Assembly: GCF_000485595.1 (NCBI RefSeq)
Contig: NW_014577237.1
Coordinates: forward strand, 115,803 to 137,120
Origin: Priapulus caudatus
Taxonomy: Eukaryota; Priapulida; Priapulimorpha; Priapulimorphida; Priapulidae
Reading direction: 5' to 3'
DNA length: 21,318 bases
The position numbers and the translations under genes were made by a program. The notes under the pieces are model-generated. The model searched no databases and was not told where the DNA came from. It saw only the letters and a program-made list of their open reading frames with translations. This document shows positions 9,514 to 17,196 of the stretch, in pieces. Each line of letters begins with the position of its first letter. The first letter of the stretch is position 1.

Positions 9514-9855
9514 CTATGAGTACACTCTGTAATACTCTGTAACTATGAGTACACTCTGTAATACTCTGTAACTATGAGTACACACTAAAACTCTGTAACT
9601 ATGAGTACATTTTGTAACTATGAGTACACTCTGTATACTCTGTAACTATGAGTACACACTAATACTCTGTAACTATGAGTACACACGAATACATTACTCT
9701 GTAACTATGAGTACATTCTGTAACTATGAGTACACACTGTAATACTCTGTAACTATGAGTACATTTTGTAACTATGAGTACACTCTGTATACTCTGTAAC
9801 TATGAGTACACACTGTAATGCTCTGTAACTATGAGTACACTCTGTAATTGTTAAC
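9514..9855. repeat. Minisatellite, 19/28-29-base units (ctgtaactatgagtacac)
   Basis: About 13 units start with taactatgagtaca. Short units of about 19 bases (attttgtaac or attctgtaac) alternate with longer ones of 27-32 bases (actctgtaatactctgtaac). The pair of short then long unit recurs at 9602-9648 and 9760-9800, a small higher-order pattern. It lies in the ANAPC7 intron directly upstream of the exon at 9881. Confidence 0.93.
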
Positions 9856-9880
9856 GCTTGATGCCACCGTGTTCTCACAG

Positions 9881-10000
9881 GATTAGGATGCAGTTGGTGG
9901 TGGAGAGCTCGAGCAGTAGGCTTCACCAGATGTTCGGAGACTTTCTCTCGAGGAACGGTGAACACCAGGAGGCTCTGGATCAGTTTCACATCGCGCTCAG
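9881..10000 (+). CDS. ANAPC7: Anaphase-promoting complex subunit 7 (ANAPC7), third-last exon
   Basis: APC7 is a TPR scaffold subunit of the APC/C ubiquitin ligase, which drives mitotic exit by ubiquitinating cyclins and securin. This exon lies between a gtgttctcacag acceptor and a tcag/gtacgt donor. It has 120 bases, phase 1 in and phase 2 out. It encodes SSRLHQMFGDFLSRNGEHQE followed by ALDQFHIALR, a TPR helix pair like the last TPR of animal APC7 (L-H-x-x-x-G-D-F-L ... Y-Q-E-A-x-D-Q-x-x-I-A-L). Earlier exons are not in the window, because the SLC13-derived copy begins about 370 bases upstream. Confidence 0.9.
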
Positions 10001-10455
10001 GTACGTAACAAGCCGGCTGTGACCGGGTTTCACGCCGTATATGTGAATGACAATACACACGTTGTCAACAACTGCAGTAATCGTAATGGGGTTATGAGAT
10101 TTATGGCAAGACTAACGGAGTTGTTTGAACGCTCCTAGATTCGGTCCACCTACAATCGACGTCAAATATATTTACACCCAATAATTACACACGACCTTAG
10201 TGTGCGTGCAAAAACTGCTAAAAAACGTTTTCTTCACGTTCTGGTCTGCAACTATGACATTGCAGCCAGACACTCACTGCATGCACGCACTCACACCTAT
10301 TTCATGGTGGAATTTTCGTGATGCCAGATAAGCGTGTGTGAATGGCACCCTGCTAGCGACAGCGCCTGCTCTGGGTAGATCTCAGATCAAGTGTGACTAG
10401 ATCTAGGGCATCTACCGGTGTAGCATGCTGCTCACGCCCGCGCCGTGTGTTTCAG
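10001..10455 (+). other. ANAPC7: ANAPC7 intron
   Basis: It is bounded by gtacgt at 10001 and cgtgtgtttcag ending at 10455. No gene or notable repeat is seen inside. Confidence 0.85.
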
Positions 10456-10576
10456 GTTGGACCCGTCGAATGGCAAGGCGCAGGAGGGCGTGCAGAAGGC
10501 GGAGAAGCACGGTGACATGGGTGACTGCTCGTACGCCGAGGTCGACATGGACGACATGGCCGAGAGCGAGAACGAT
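10456..10576 (+). CDS. ANAPC7: ANAPC7 penultimate exon
   Basis: Phase 2 in, phase 0 out, 121 bases. It encodes LDPSNGKAQEGVQKAEKHGD and then the acidic tail MGDCSYAEVDMDDMAESEND. This mirrors the end of animal APC7, where the last TPR (L-D-P-N-D ... L-E-G-x-x-K-x-E-K) leads into an Asp/Glu-rich tail with D-V-D-D-M. It joins the previous exon by completing an Arg codon (AG/G). The donor gat/gtaagc at 10577 is also the first base of a 30-base tandem repeat. Confidence 0.92.
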
Positions 10577-10745
10577 GTAAGCGCCATCTATAGTGTCCGG
10601 TATCTTGTCAGCGCCCTCTATAGTGCCCAGTATCTTGTCAGCGCCCTCTATAGTGTCCAGTATCTCGTCAGTGCCCTTTATAGTTTTCGAGGTGTCCTCA
10701 GTGCCTCTATAATGTCCAAGATCTTAGCACCCTCTATTAGTATTT
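10577..10745 (+). repeat. 30-base minisatellite starting at the ANAPC7 splice donor
   Basis: About 5.5 units of the pattern gtcagcgccctctatagtgt plus ccagtatctt. The first unit starts with the real donor, gtaagcgcc. Later units carry gtcagcgcc or gtcagtgcc at the same place and become degenerate towards the end. Confidence 0.9.
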
Positions 10746-10982
10746 GAGGTCACGTCATTCCTGCGTGCTGCTGTCACAGGCTAATGTGTGTTTAGTCATG
10801 TATGCTATTACTGGCAGTATGATTCACATGCTGATAAGTATTGTAAAGCAGGCGTGCATTTATTACTCTCTGCATGCACGGCTATTTCGTATGCTCGTTT
10901 ATTCACCAATTCTAATAATATTGCAAGCACACATTAACGTATATGTATGTCTATGTGCATGTGTGTGTGTTGTGTGTCTATG

Positions 10983-11014
<32 letters not shown>

Positions 11015-11100
11015 TGCGTGCGAGCGTGTGTGCGAGCGAGCGTGCGTGCGCGCATGCGTGAACGTGAGCGTGAGTGTGTGGTGCGTGCGTGCGTGCGTGC

Positions 11101-11131
<31 letters not shown>

Positions 11132-11376
11132 AGTGCGTGTGTGCGTGTGCGTGAGCGTGTGTGCGTGCATCTGTGTTAAATTTTTTTTTTGGAAAATGAT
11201 GTTTACAGTACGTATATATTTCAGGCACGTCTTTCTCAATCATTAATAGTCCGATTTTAAAAAGCAGGCAACATCTTTAACATGTGTAATCAGATCTTTA
11301 CAAAATTGCCACTGCAAGTGACCACATGCTCTCGAAAGTCTGGCATCACTATCAAGTGGTTTTCAATATTTTGCAG
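10746..11376 (+). other. ANAPC7: Remainder of the last ANAPC7 intron
   Basis: It runs from the donor minisatellite to the atattttgcag acceptor ending at 11376. It contains the (GT)n/(GCGT)n tract and no coding feature I can support. Confidence 0.8.
10941..11178. repeat. (GT)n / (GCGT)n alternating purine-pyrimidine tract
   Basis: About 240 bases of tgtg and tgcg repeats with few interruptions, in the last ANAPC7 intron. Open frames on both strands (HTHTHT, VCVCVR) are by-products. Alternating GC/GT sequence of this kind is prone to form Z-DNA. Confidence 0.92.
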
Positions 11377-11433
11377 GCGGACCTGGAAGGCAGTGACGGT
11401 GATGCAGTATGGTCAGACACGGACTTTGCTTGA
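11377..11433 (+). CDS. ANAPC7: ANAPC7 last coding exon and stop
   Basis: Phase 0 start after tattttgcag. It encodes ADLEGSDGDAVWSDTDFA, then TGA at 11431-11433. The D-L-E-G-S-D motif followed by a short tail with an aromatic residue matches the C-terminus of animal APC7 (D-L-E-G-S-D ... W). The last 32 bases of this exon form the first unit of the minisatellite at 11402-11945. A human-type tail is somewhat longer. Confidence 0.9.
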   Translation, partial: ADLEGSDGDAVWSDTDFA

Positions 11434-11945
11434 CCTCCCGTGTAAGGTCGTAGGTGCAGTATGGTCAGTCACAGGTTTTGATTGACCCCCCCCTCCCCTC
11501 CTGTGCAAGGTCCTAGGTGTGGTGTGGTTAGACACAGACTTTGCTTGACCTCCCATGTAAGGTCGTAGGTGTGATGTGGTGTGGTGAGATGCAGACTTGA
11601 TGTGACCCCCATATAAGGTCGAAGGTGTGGTGTGGTCAGACACAGACTTTGAGTGATTTCCCATGTAAGATTGTAGGTGTGGTGTGGTGAGATGAAGACT
11701 TGACTTGACCCCCAATGTAAGGTCGTAGGTGCAGTATTGTCCGCAACAGGTTTTGATTGACCCCCCTCCCCTTCCATGTAAGATCGTAGGTGTGGTGTGG
11801 TCAGCCACAGACTGCTTGACCCCCCCCCCTCGTGTAAGATTGTAGGTTTGGTGTGGTCAGCCACATACTTTGCTTGGCCCCTGTGTAGGGTCGTAGGTGC
11901 AGTGTGGTCACACTTTGATTGACTGACCGTGTAAGTTCGTAGTCA
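11402..11945 (+). repeat. Minisatellite derived from the ANAPC7 terminal codons
   Basis: About ten units of 50-63 bases follow the pattern tg(cag/tgg)tatggtcagacac, then agactttgcttgacc, then tgtaaggtcgtagg. Unit 1 is coding and contains the ANAPC7 stop. Units near 11520 and 11633 still read V-W-x-D-T-D-F-(A/E)-stop in frame. Units alternate between a tgcag...ggttttgattgac type with a C-run and a tgtgg...gactttgcttgac type. Confidence 0.93.
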
Positions 11946-11997
11946 GGCAGCGACGATGATGGCATGACAGTCTGTTGGGGAAGCTACTTGTAGATTG

Positions 11998-12370
11998 ACA
12001 TGCGTCTAAACAGAGGAATTGCTCCGACCTGTGATTGGAGGATAAAAAGCGACCCGCCCACTTTTCTATTTTTGGAGGATAAAAATAGAATACGTGACGT
12101 TTCGTTTCACCGGTCATAGCCGCGCGTGCATATTTGCTAATTAATTAGACTAATCGCGCTTCAATAGACTCAAAATTCACAGAGATTAAGGCTCAGACAT
12201 GTGTCTATAATAGCTAGAATTTATAAAAATGTAACTCAAATTGTTCGCTCCATATGATAGTTAGTACACGTTCCTACCGGTCATAGCATAGCGTATGCGG
12301 CGGGAGTGGGCGGGGTCTATTTTTATCCTCCAATCACAGGTCGGAGCAATTCCTCTGTTTAGACGCATGT
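11998..12370 (+). mobile_element. Non-autonomous DNA transposon (MITE) with 60-base TIRs
   Basis: The ends are inverted repeats: 11998-12061 begins acatgcgtctaaacagagg and 12306-12370 ends cctctgtttagacgcatgt. They match over about 60 bases with a few changes near the inner side. The element is flanked by the direct repeat gtagattg at 11990-11997 and 12371-12378. At 373 bases it has no transposase. The left inner part repeats ggaggataaaaatag once more. An 8-base duplication fits hAT-, P- or Merlin-type transposases, but the terminal bases do not clearly identify one. Confidence 0.87.
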
Positions 12371-13611
12371 GTAGATTGTGTGCCGGCCATCACTACGAAG
12401 CTCATGTGGTGTTTTCGCGTCGTCGTGTTGCCTGGCAGCGACATCGATCAGGCCTGCACGAGCGACGTTGCCACGCCGACGCAACAACAATTGCGCGGCG
12501 AAGCACGATGATCGGATTCCGTAATGTGAGAGAGTGGGGTCGCATTACGCGACATCGTGATCCCAGCGCGAGGCAATCACGTCGCGCGTCGTCGTAATCG
12601 CGTGCTTCGCGAAGTAGCGCGGTGATCGCGTGTATCACTCAACGTCCTGCATCGCTGCCAATTACACAAGCAGCAAGCGTCGGGTAAGAACGCGGAGTGA
12701 CGTGATCTGATAGGTGGGATCGTGACTGCGAGCAGCGGTTTGGTGATTACGACCACCTGCGCCATCTATACGTACGATCGCGCAATGTCGCGTCGTCGTG
12801 TTTTTAAATTGTCGATTGTAAAAAAATTCTCTTGTGCAAATAATAATGGATGTTGTTGAAACCAATGTTTTGAGTGTTTTTTTTATTGATTTAGTCGTAT
12901 GCTAAGCATCGCACCATTGTTGTCGTCGTGTGGCAGTGAGGATTATGCAATATGTCGGACTTTCGGGCAATATAGTCTGTAATCGCATAGAATTCCTGTT
13001 CGCTCTGATAGCAGATGTAGGGTGCGTATGGTATCGTGTTGGTGGCTACACTCGCGAAAGCTGTCTACACGTTATTGTTGGAAATAAAGCTTTGCACCAT
13101 AAACTAAACTCCTATATGGGGGATGTCGGGCATTAATCCACGTGACTGCCTTCCGTAGGGGGACGATACATTTTGTTGTATAAAAAGCAGTTATTTTCAC
13201 CACCGTTTTTCATAAGTCGCGCGTGTAAAGCTGACAGCGTGAAATTTAGAGAGAAAAAAAAATCGACATTATTTTTATCACCATCTTTTGTCTAGATTTC
13301 GCGTATAACCCCCTTGTGTGTAAGCATCGTAGACACCAAAATGTTGAACGATGTGATGTCTGTAAGATCGGAAGCAACCCTGTAGATAACAAGATGAGAC
13401 GCCATTGACGGATATTTTCAGACTTAATTAAAATCTCGGGCGCTATTGCACGGATCCGTCCCTAATTCGATTGCGTGTGAGCGCAGTGACGGAGTGTCGG
13501 CGTCGTCGACTCATTACCAGTGTCGAGCAACAAGACACGCTCGCTCATTAATCTGCCGATACGACAACAATAGCGAACGCCTGTTGCGATTTGTTACGAA
13601 ACTATGAAGCT

Positions 13612-13617
13612 TTTATT
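13612..13617 (-). promoter_or_regulatory. Candidate polyadenylation signal AATAAA
   Basis: This is the first AATAAA on - after the SLC13 stop codon, about 0.7 kb downstream. It is kept in all copies (2350-2355 on + in the inverted copy). Use is not demonstrated. Confidence 0.35.
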
Positions 13618-13754
13618 TACGGCAGGCAATTATTCGCTCCACTGCCCAGCCCACGTACAAAATTCAAGCGGCGTCTATAGACACGCGATAGGTGACGGCA
13701 TCAATAAAAAAATAACACAATCGTTCACCCAGGAATGCGTTCATGGTTGAGGTT

Positions 13755-13860
13755 GATGATGATGGTGATGATGATGATGATGATAGTCATGACGACGATG
13801 ATTGTGATGTTGATGACGATGGCGGCAACGGTGGCGATGACGACGACGACGATGATCATG
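13755..13860. repeat. (GAT)n / (GAC)n trinucleotide tract
   Basis: A gatgatgat run followed by gacgacgac, both imperfect, in the SLC13 3' flank. Repeat number differs from the equivalent tract at 7303-7347. Confidence 0.88.
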
Positions 13861-13982
13861 ACGACGGCGAAGACCCCCCCGCGCGCGATATATTTATATA
13901 AAACATTATAGACTGACTCTACGTAGTCTGACTAAGTCGCCAACAATCAAACAGCCTCGAGGACTTTTGAAACTAGACAGAG

Positions 13983-14001
13983 TGCACTCACGGAGAGTGC
14001 A
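13983..14001 (-). other. Perfect short hairpin in the SLC13 3' flank
   Basis: tgcactc pairs with gagtgca around a five-base loop. It is present in all three module copies. Confidence 0.5.
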
Positions 14002-14062
14002 TACCTCCGCCAGCGACATACGCCATACGACTGACAAACACACGAATAACGCACGATATACG

Positions 14063-14083
14063 CCAGCGTGCTGTACACGCTGG
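14063..14083 (-). other. Perfect short hairpin in the SLC13 3' flank
   Basis: ccagcgtg pairs with cacgctgg around a five-base loop. It is present in all three copies, with one inserted base at 5541-9508. Confidence 0.5.
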
Positions 14084-14324
14084 CTTGTTGCTCGTAGCAG
14101 CCGCTCGTTGCTGCTGCTCGCTCACATGTACACGCTCGCTGGCTTGCTGACTCGCTGGCTCGCTGGGTATCACTGGCTGGCTGGCTGAGCTGGCTGACGC
14201 GCTAATATCGATCGCGCGAACACACGAACGCACGAGAGCGATCACATAACCTCTCCTCCAACTCCGTTGGGCGGAGGTAATAAGTATAAAACGCGTATGT
14301 ATATACATGCGGGAGATTTTGCGC

Positions 14325-14471
14325 TCATTGGTTGAAACACGTATGATTCGATGGGTTGATCACCGCCCACGCTGGAAACGTGTTGAATCCGAAGCCAAAG
14401 TAGCCGTACGTGTTGATGGAGAGGCAGAGGATGAGGATGCAGGCCACGTTCATCACGACGCCGGCCTTCAC
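14325..14471 (-). CDS. SLC13 carboxylate transporter, terminal exon
   Basis: Phase 0 start after a ctctcag acceptor; 48 codons plus TGA (14327-14325). It encodes VKAGVVMNVACILILCLSIN, then TYGYFGFGFNTFPAW, ending NHTCFNQ. V-K-A-G-V-x-M-N opening the last membrane helix and a (N)T-(W/Y)-G ... F-P-x-W ending are typical of the C-terminus of NaDC/NaCT transporters. The N-H-T sequon five residues before the penultimate position fits the extracellular glycosylated C-terminus known for this family. This is the only one of three copies in frame. Confidence 0.92.
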   Translation of the reverse strand: MKAGVVMNVACILILCLSINTYGYFGFGFNTFPAWAVINPSNHTCFNQ

Positions 14472-14693
14472 CTGAGAGAAGAGAGAGAGAGAGATATCGC
14501 GAGATGAACTCAGAATGCGTTAGAGCATTAGGAAAACTTGCCTCGTATGCATTTCTTTTCCTAAGTAAGGGATCGTGGAAATATCTGCGACGGTTCGCTG
14601 ACATGTTTTATCGATTTAACAGCGAGTTCGTAGCAAAGTGTCGCGCGTAAATAAATGATGTCAGGCTGACGATCATTAGGTTACGATAGTCAC

Positions 14694-14831
14694 CATGTCC
14701 CATATCTTGAGCACTCCGTAACCGAAGACGATGGCGTTCGGAGGGGTTGCCACGGGCAACATGAACGCGAAGGAGCAGGCGATCGTGGCGCTGTAAAGCA
14801 GGTAGTAGGGATGTATGCACAGCGCCTCTGC
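14694..14831 (-). CDS. SLC13 carboxylate transporter exon with Na-symporter signature
   Basis: Exactly 138 bases, phase 0 to phase 0, from a ctgtttcag acceptor to a gacatg/gtgact donor. It encodes AEALCIHPYYLLYSATIACS, then FAFMLPVATPPNAIVFGYGV and LKIWDM. The part S-F-A-F-M-L-P-V-A-T-P-P-N-A-I-V fits the sodium:sulfate symporter family signature (S-x-x-F-x-x-P-[LIVM]-[GSA]-x3-N-x-[LIVM]-V). Family members use this region in substrate and sodium transport. It splices in phase with the exons on both sides. Confidence 0.95.
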
Positions 14832-15105
14832 CTGAAACAGAGAGAATATGCTCCAAAGGGTTAAGGCGTAAACTGTTAGGATACTGGTTGCGCGAGCGAA
14901 GCTGTGATATTATGACTGTGATATTTGCGAACAGGCTAAGAACAATAATTGAGTATATAACACTAACGTAATGTTGTAATTTTCACGTTACGTCGCTTAC
15001 GAATCGCGTATGACAGACGATCGTCCGTGTCACACGCAAGTAAATCTAACACCGAAAAATACAAGCAATGCTAAGTCTTCTGTCAGAAAGCAACGTGGTC
15101 ATTAC

Positions 15106-15267
15106 CAGGTCGGCGAGTATGGGTATCATGATGGAGGCCGTGGCTGCGTTGCTAGCCGTCTCCGTGAGAGAAGCGACGAGCAGGCAGAGAACGAGTACGA
15201 GCAGCCACGCAGGTAGAGCATCCAACACTCGCAGCTGCTCGCCGATCAGACGCGACAGACCAGATTT
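15106..15267 (-). CDS. SLC13 carboxylate transporter exon with second SNT-like motif
   Basis: Exactly 162 bases, phase 0 to phase 0, from a cgcgcgcag acceptor to a gacctg/gtaatg donor. It encodes KSGLSRLIGEQL, a membrane helix (WLLVLVLCLLVASLTE), and TASNAATASIMIPILADL. In SLC13 and the related DASS proteins the second S-N-x-x-T hairpin tip helps form the substrate and Na+ site, and here it reads S-N-A-A-T. It continues into AEALCIHP of the next exon without a phase change. Confidence 0.93.
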
Positions 15268-15470
15268 CTGCGCGCGAGTAGAAAGAGTCCTTTGTTAGTA
15301 ATATAAGCAAATCACTGCGTGGATGAGGATGCATCCGATGTTTGAGACTGTGGCGAATTCGATCAGTATTTTGCCGCGTAAACATTGCACATCACGAGAG
15401 AAAAATACACAGCTCGTTTCGCCACTGATATTCTCTTATTGGACGTGAGAGACACGCGGCAGTTTGTAGC

Positions 15471-15530
15471 ATATATATATATATATATATGTATAATATA
15501 TATATATATATATATGTAATATATAGTTAT
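15471..15530. repeat. (AT)n microsatellite, SLC13 intron
   Basis: Alternating AT with a gtataat interruption, between two SLC13 exons. Length differs from 430-471 and 9009-9077. Confidence 0.92.
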
Positions 15531-15685
15531 TACTATATATACAAATTGATGTGATGTACGCGCTATATTTTTCTCACAAGCGCCAGTCACGCTAAATTTC
15601 ACGGTGCCCTAATGAAACTTCCCGATGAAGTACACGTATGCACAGTGAGGTGTGAGTGCAGTAAAGTGAAGCCACGTTCTAATAC

Positions 15686-15793
15686 CTGAACGCCGTCTGC
15701 CAGGGCGAAGCCGCCTCCCATGAGCAACACTATGTTCCACGGCATCTTACTGTTGATGGTGTCCCACCCCATCACAGTGCTCCTCGGCCCACG
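15686..15793 (-). CDS. SLC13 carboxylate transporter exon (PWNIVLLMGGGFAL)
   Basis: It lies between gtgagtcag and gttcag/gtatta. It encodes GPRSTVMGWDTINSK, then MPWNIVLLMGGGFALADGVQ. M-P-W-(N/G)-I-V-L-L-x-G-G-G-F-A-L-A is a well-known SLC13 segment, followed as here by x-S-G-L-S in the next exon. The length is 108 here. The other copies read cag/ctgg at the acceptor, so the g after c at this exon's start looks like one inserted base. Without it the phase (two leading bases) matches the G left by the previous exon. Confidence 0.9.
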
Positions 15794-15826
15794 CTGACTC
15801 ACATCTACATGTGTATGTATGTGTGT

Positions 15827-15847
15827 ATAATATATATATATATATAT

Positions 15848-15890
<43 letters not shown>
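15827..15890. repeat. (AT)n microsatellite
   Basis: AT run upstream, in transcript sense, of the exon at 15686-15793. It is followed by a cgcacgcacgcacgga stretch and a C-run at 15938-15950, which is the breakpoint shared by all copies. Confidence 0.92.
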
Positions 15891-15893
<3 letters not shown>

Positions 15894-15950
15894 CACCGCC
15901 GCGAACGGCACGCACGCACGCACGGACGGACACATGACCCCCCCCCGCCC

Positions 15951-15974
15951 ACATATATATATGTATATATATAT
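15951..15974. repeat. Short AT microsatellite, start of module D
   Basis: An atatatatatgtatatatat tract, identical in type to 4616-4641. Confidence 0.85.
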
Positions 15975-16106
15975 TGAAATTCTCATGAAATACGCGTGGC
16001 ACAAACGCAGTCACCAATCTGACGTATTATTGTGATAATAGGGAACCATATGTATTTAATAATTAACAATTATGTGTCAGCTGGGAATAGTGCAGGAGCA
16101 CAGTAC

Positions 16107-16205
16107 CGTCTGCGGTAGCGGCGCAGGAGATGTTTGGTTTGGAGGAAGGCACCACAAACAGCAGTATCAAGACGAGCATCGCAGCTGTGCGCGTCGGTCG
16201 CGTAC
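16107..16205 (-). CDS. SLC13 carboxylate transporter exon (YATDGTAAML), genic copy with one extra base
   Basis: Acceptor ggtcttcag; donor gacg/gtactg. It is the same exon as 4778-4875, but 99 bases instead of 98. An extra base near 16190 (tgcgcgtcgg against tgccgtcgg) and two shifts near 16117-16124 disturb the frame. The middle still reads AAMLVLILLF. I regard it as a real exon with sequencing errors. The neighbouring exons at 16622-16735 and 15686-15793 fit on either side. Confidence 0.8.
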
Positions 16206-16225
16206 CTGAAGACCCGTCACATCAT

Positions 16226-16464
16226 CTTACATTACAATTACATTACATTACAATTACATTAACATTACAATACCTTACAATCACGATCACATTACATTAC
16301 ATTACGTTAATTACATTACATTTACATTACATTACATACATTCACATTTACACATATTTACTCACATCACTTACATTACATTTACATTACATTACATTAC
16401 ATTAATTAATCACATGACATGAATTACATTACATACAATATTTACATTACATTACATTACATTT
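16226..16464. repeat. (ATTAC)n pentanucleotide array
   Basis: Imperfect attac repeats in an SLC13 intron, less regular than the paired array at 4896-5136. Confidence 0.93.
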
Positions 16465-16621
16465 AGGCCTACATAATAATTACGTGACAAACTTGTTCGA
16501 CGAGACTCTAGTTTGAAAAACATAAATCATAATCGTGCCAGCTATATCAAAAATAGCTGCGATTGCTGTCGTATCTTGGTGTTACCTAAGGTATTTCATA
16601 AACATAATTTTGATGCCATAC

Positions 16622-16735
16622 CCTTCTTGGCATAATGAATCCCAGCCAGGGGAAGAGAATCAGGATCTCGCGAACAGCCAGAGAAGAAGCAAGAAGCTGA
16701 TGAAATTGAGCAGCACGAACTACCTCGCTGGAAAC
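16622..16735 (-). CDS. SLC13 carboxylate transporter exon (RDP...PGW), genic copy with indels
   Basis: Acceptor ctgtttcag; donor aagg/gtatgg. This is the counterpart of 5291-5395 but 114 bases rather than 105, with extra bases near 16641, 16658, 16671, 16690, 16699 and 16720. The clean copy shows what it encodes: a hydrophobic helix then R-D-P-x-F-F-P-G-W. It is likely a real exon with a poorly polished sequence. Confidence 0.78.
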
Positions 16736-16832
16736 CTGAAACAGACGTTTCCGATCAGTACAGATAACTTTCGCATTTTAATATTTATGAAGCAACTGTA
16801 ATCAATTCACGAGTATTTCTCGATCTTTGGAA

Positions 16833-16854
16833 TTCTCTCTCTCTCTCTCTCTCT

Positions 16855-16903
<49 letters not shown>

Positions 16904-17069
16904 CTCTTCTCTCTCTATCTCTCTTCTCTCTCTCTCTCTCTCTCTCCCTCTCTCTATCTCTCTCTCTCTCTCTCTCTCGTCTCTCTCTCTCTCTTCTCTC
17001 TCTTCTCTCTCTCTCTCTCTCTTCTCTCCTCTCTCTCTCTCTCTCTCTTCTCTCTTCTCTCTCTCTCTC

Positions 17070-17131
<62 letters not shown>

Positions 17132-17137
17132 CTTCTC

Positions 17138-17196
<59 letters not shown>

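Larger units (their letters stand above)
12379..14324 (-). other. SLC13 3' flank / putative 3' UTR, no gene seen
   Basis: This is the region between the SLC13 stop codon (14325) and the MITE. It contains gccagc-rich short repeats next to the stop, two small perfect hairpins, a (GAT)n tract and a candidate polyadenylation signal at 13612-13617. Open frames on both strands are short and not conserved between copies. AATAAA on + at 13083-13088 is the first such signal after the ANAPC7 stop, but it is 1.6 kb away. Confidence 0.55.
11437..15947 (+). repeat. Module A, genic copy (minisatellite, MITE, SLC13 last four exons)
   Basis: This is the copy in which exon order and frame make sense. The three last SLC13 exons on - are open and have exact expected lengths, and module D follows directly with the preceding exons. 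Two short stretches, 13206-13223 and 13924-13936, are absent from both other copies. Confidence 0.9.
15948..16852 (+). repeat. Module D, genic copy
   Basis: Direct repeat of 4613-5540. It holds the AT microsatellite, two SLC13 exons on -, the (ATTAC)n array and the start of a long (CT)n tract. It joins module A at the C-run near 15938-15950. The (CT)n that ends this copy runs for about 0.6 kb, against about 47 bases in the other D copy. Confidence 0.9.

Noticed and set aside
9514-9855. Possible CRISPR array
   Set aside because: Units abut without unique spacers, unit length varies from 19 to 32 bases, and the surroundings are eukaryotic exons.
10899-11243. HTHTHT and VCVCVR frames on both strands
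   Set aside because: By-products of the (GT)n/(GCGT)n tract.
11413-11864. Repetitive 131-residue frames on - with HTTP and SLHLTTP motifs
   Set aside because: They are the complement of the ANAPC7-tail minisatellite, and overlap a real exon end on +.
13083-13088. AATAAA on + as the ANAPC7 polyadenylation signal
   Set aside because: It lies 1.6 kb past the stop, beyond the minisatellite and the MITE; nothing in the sequence supports its use.
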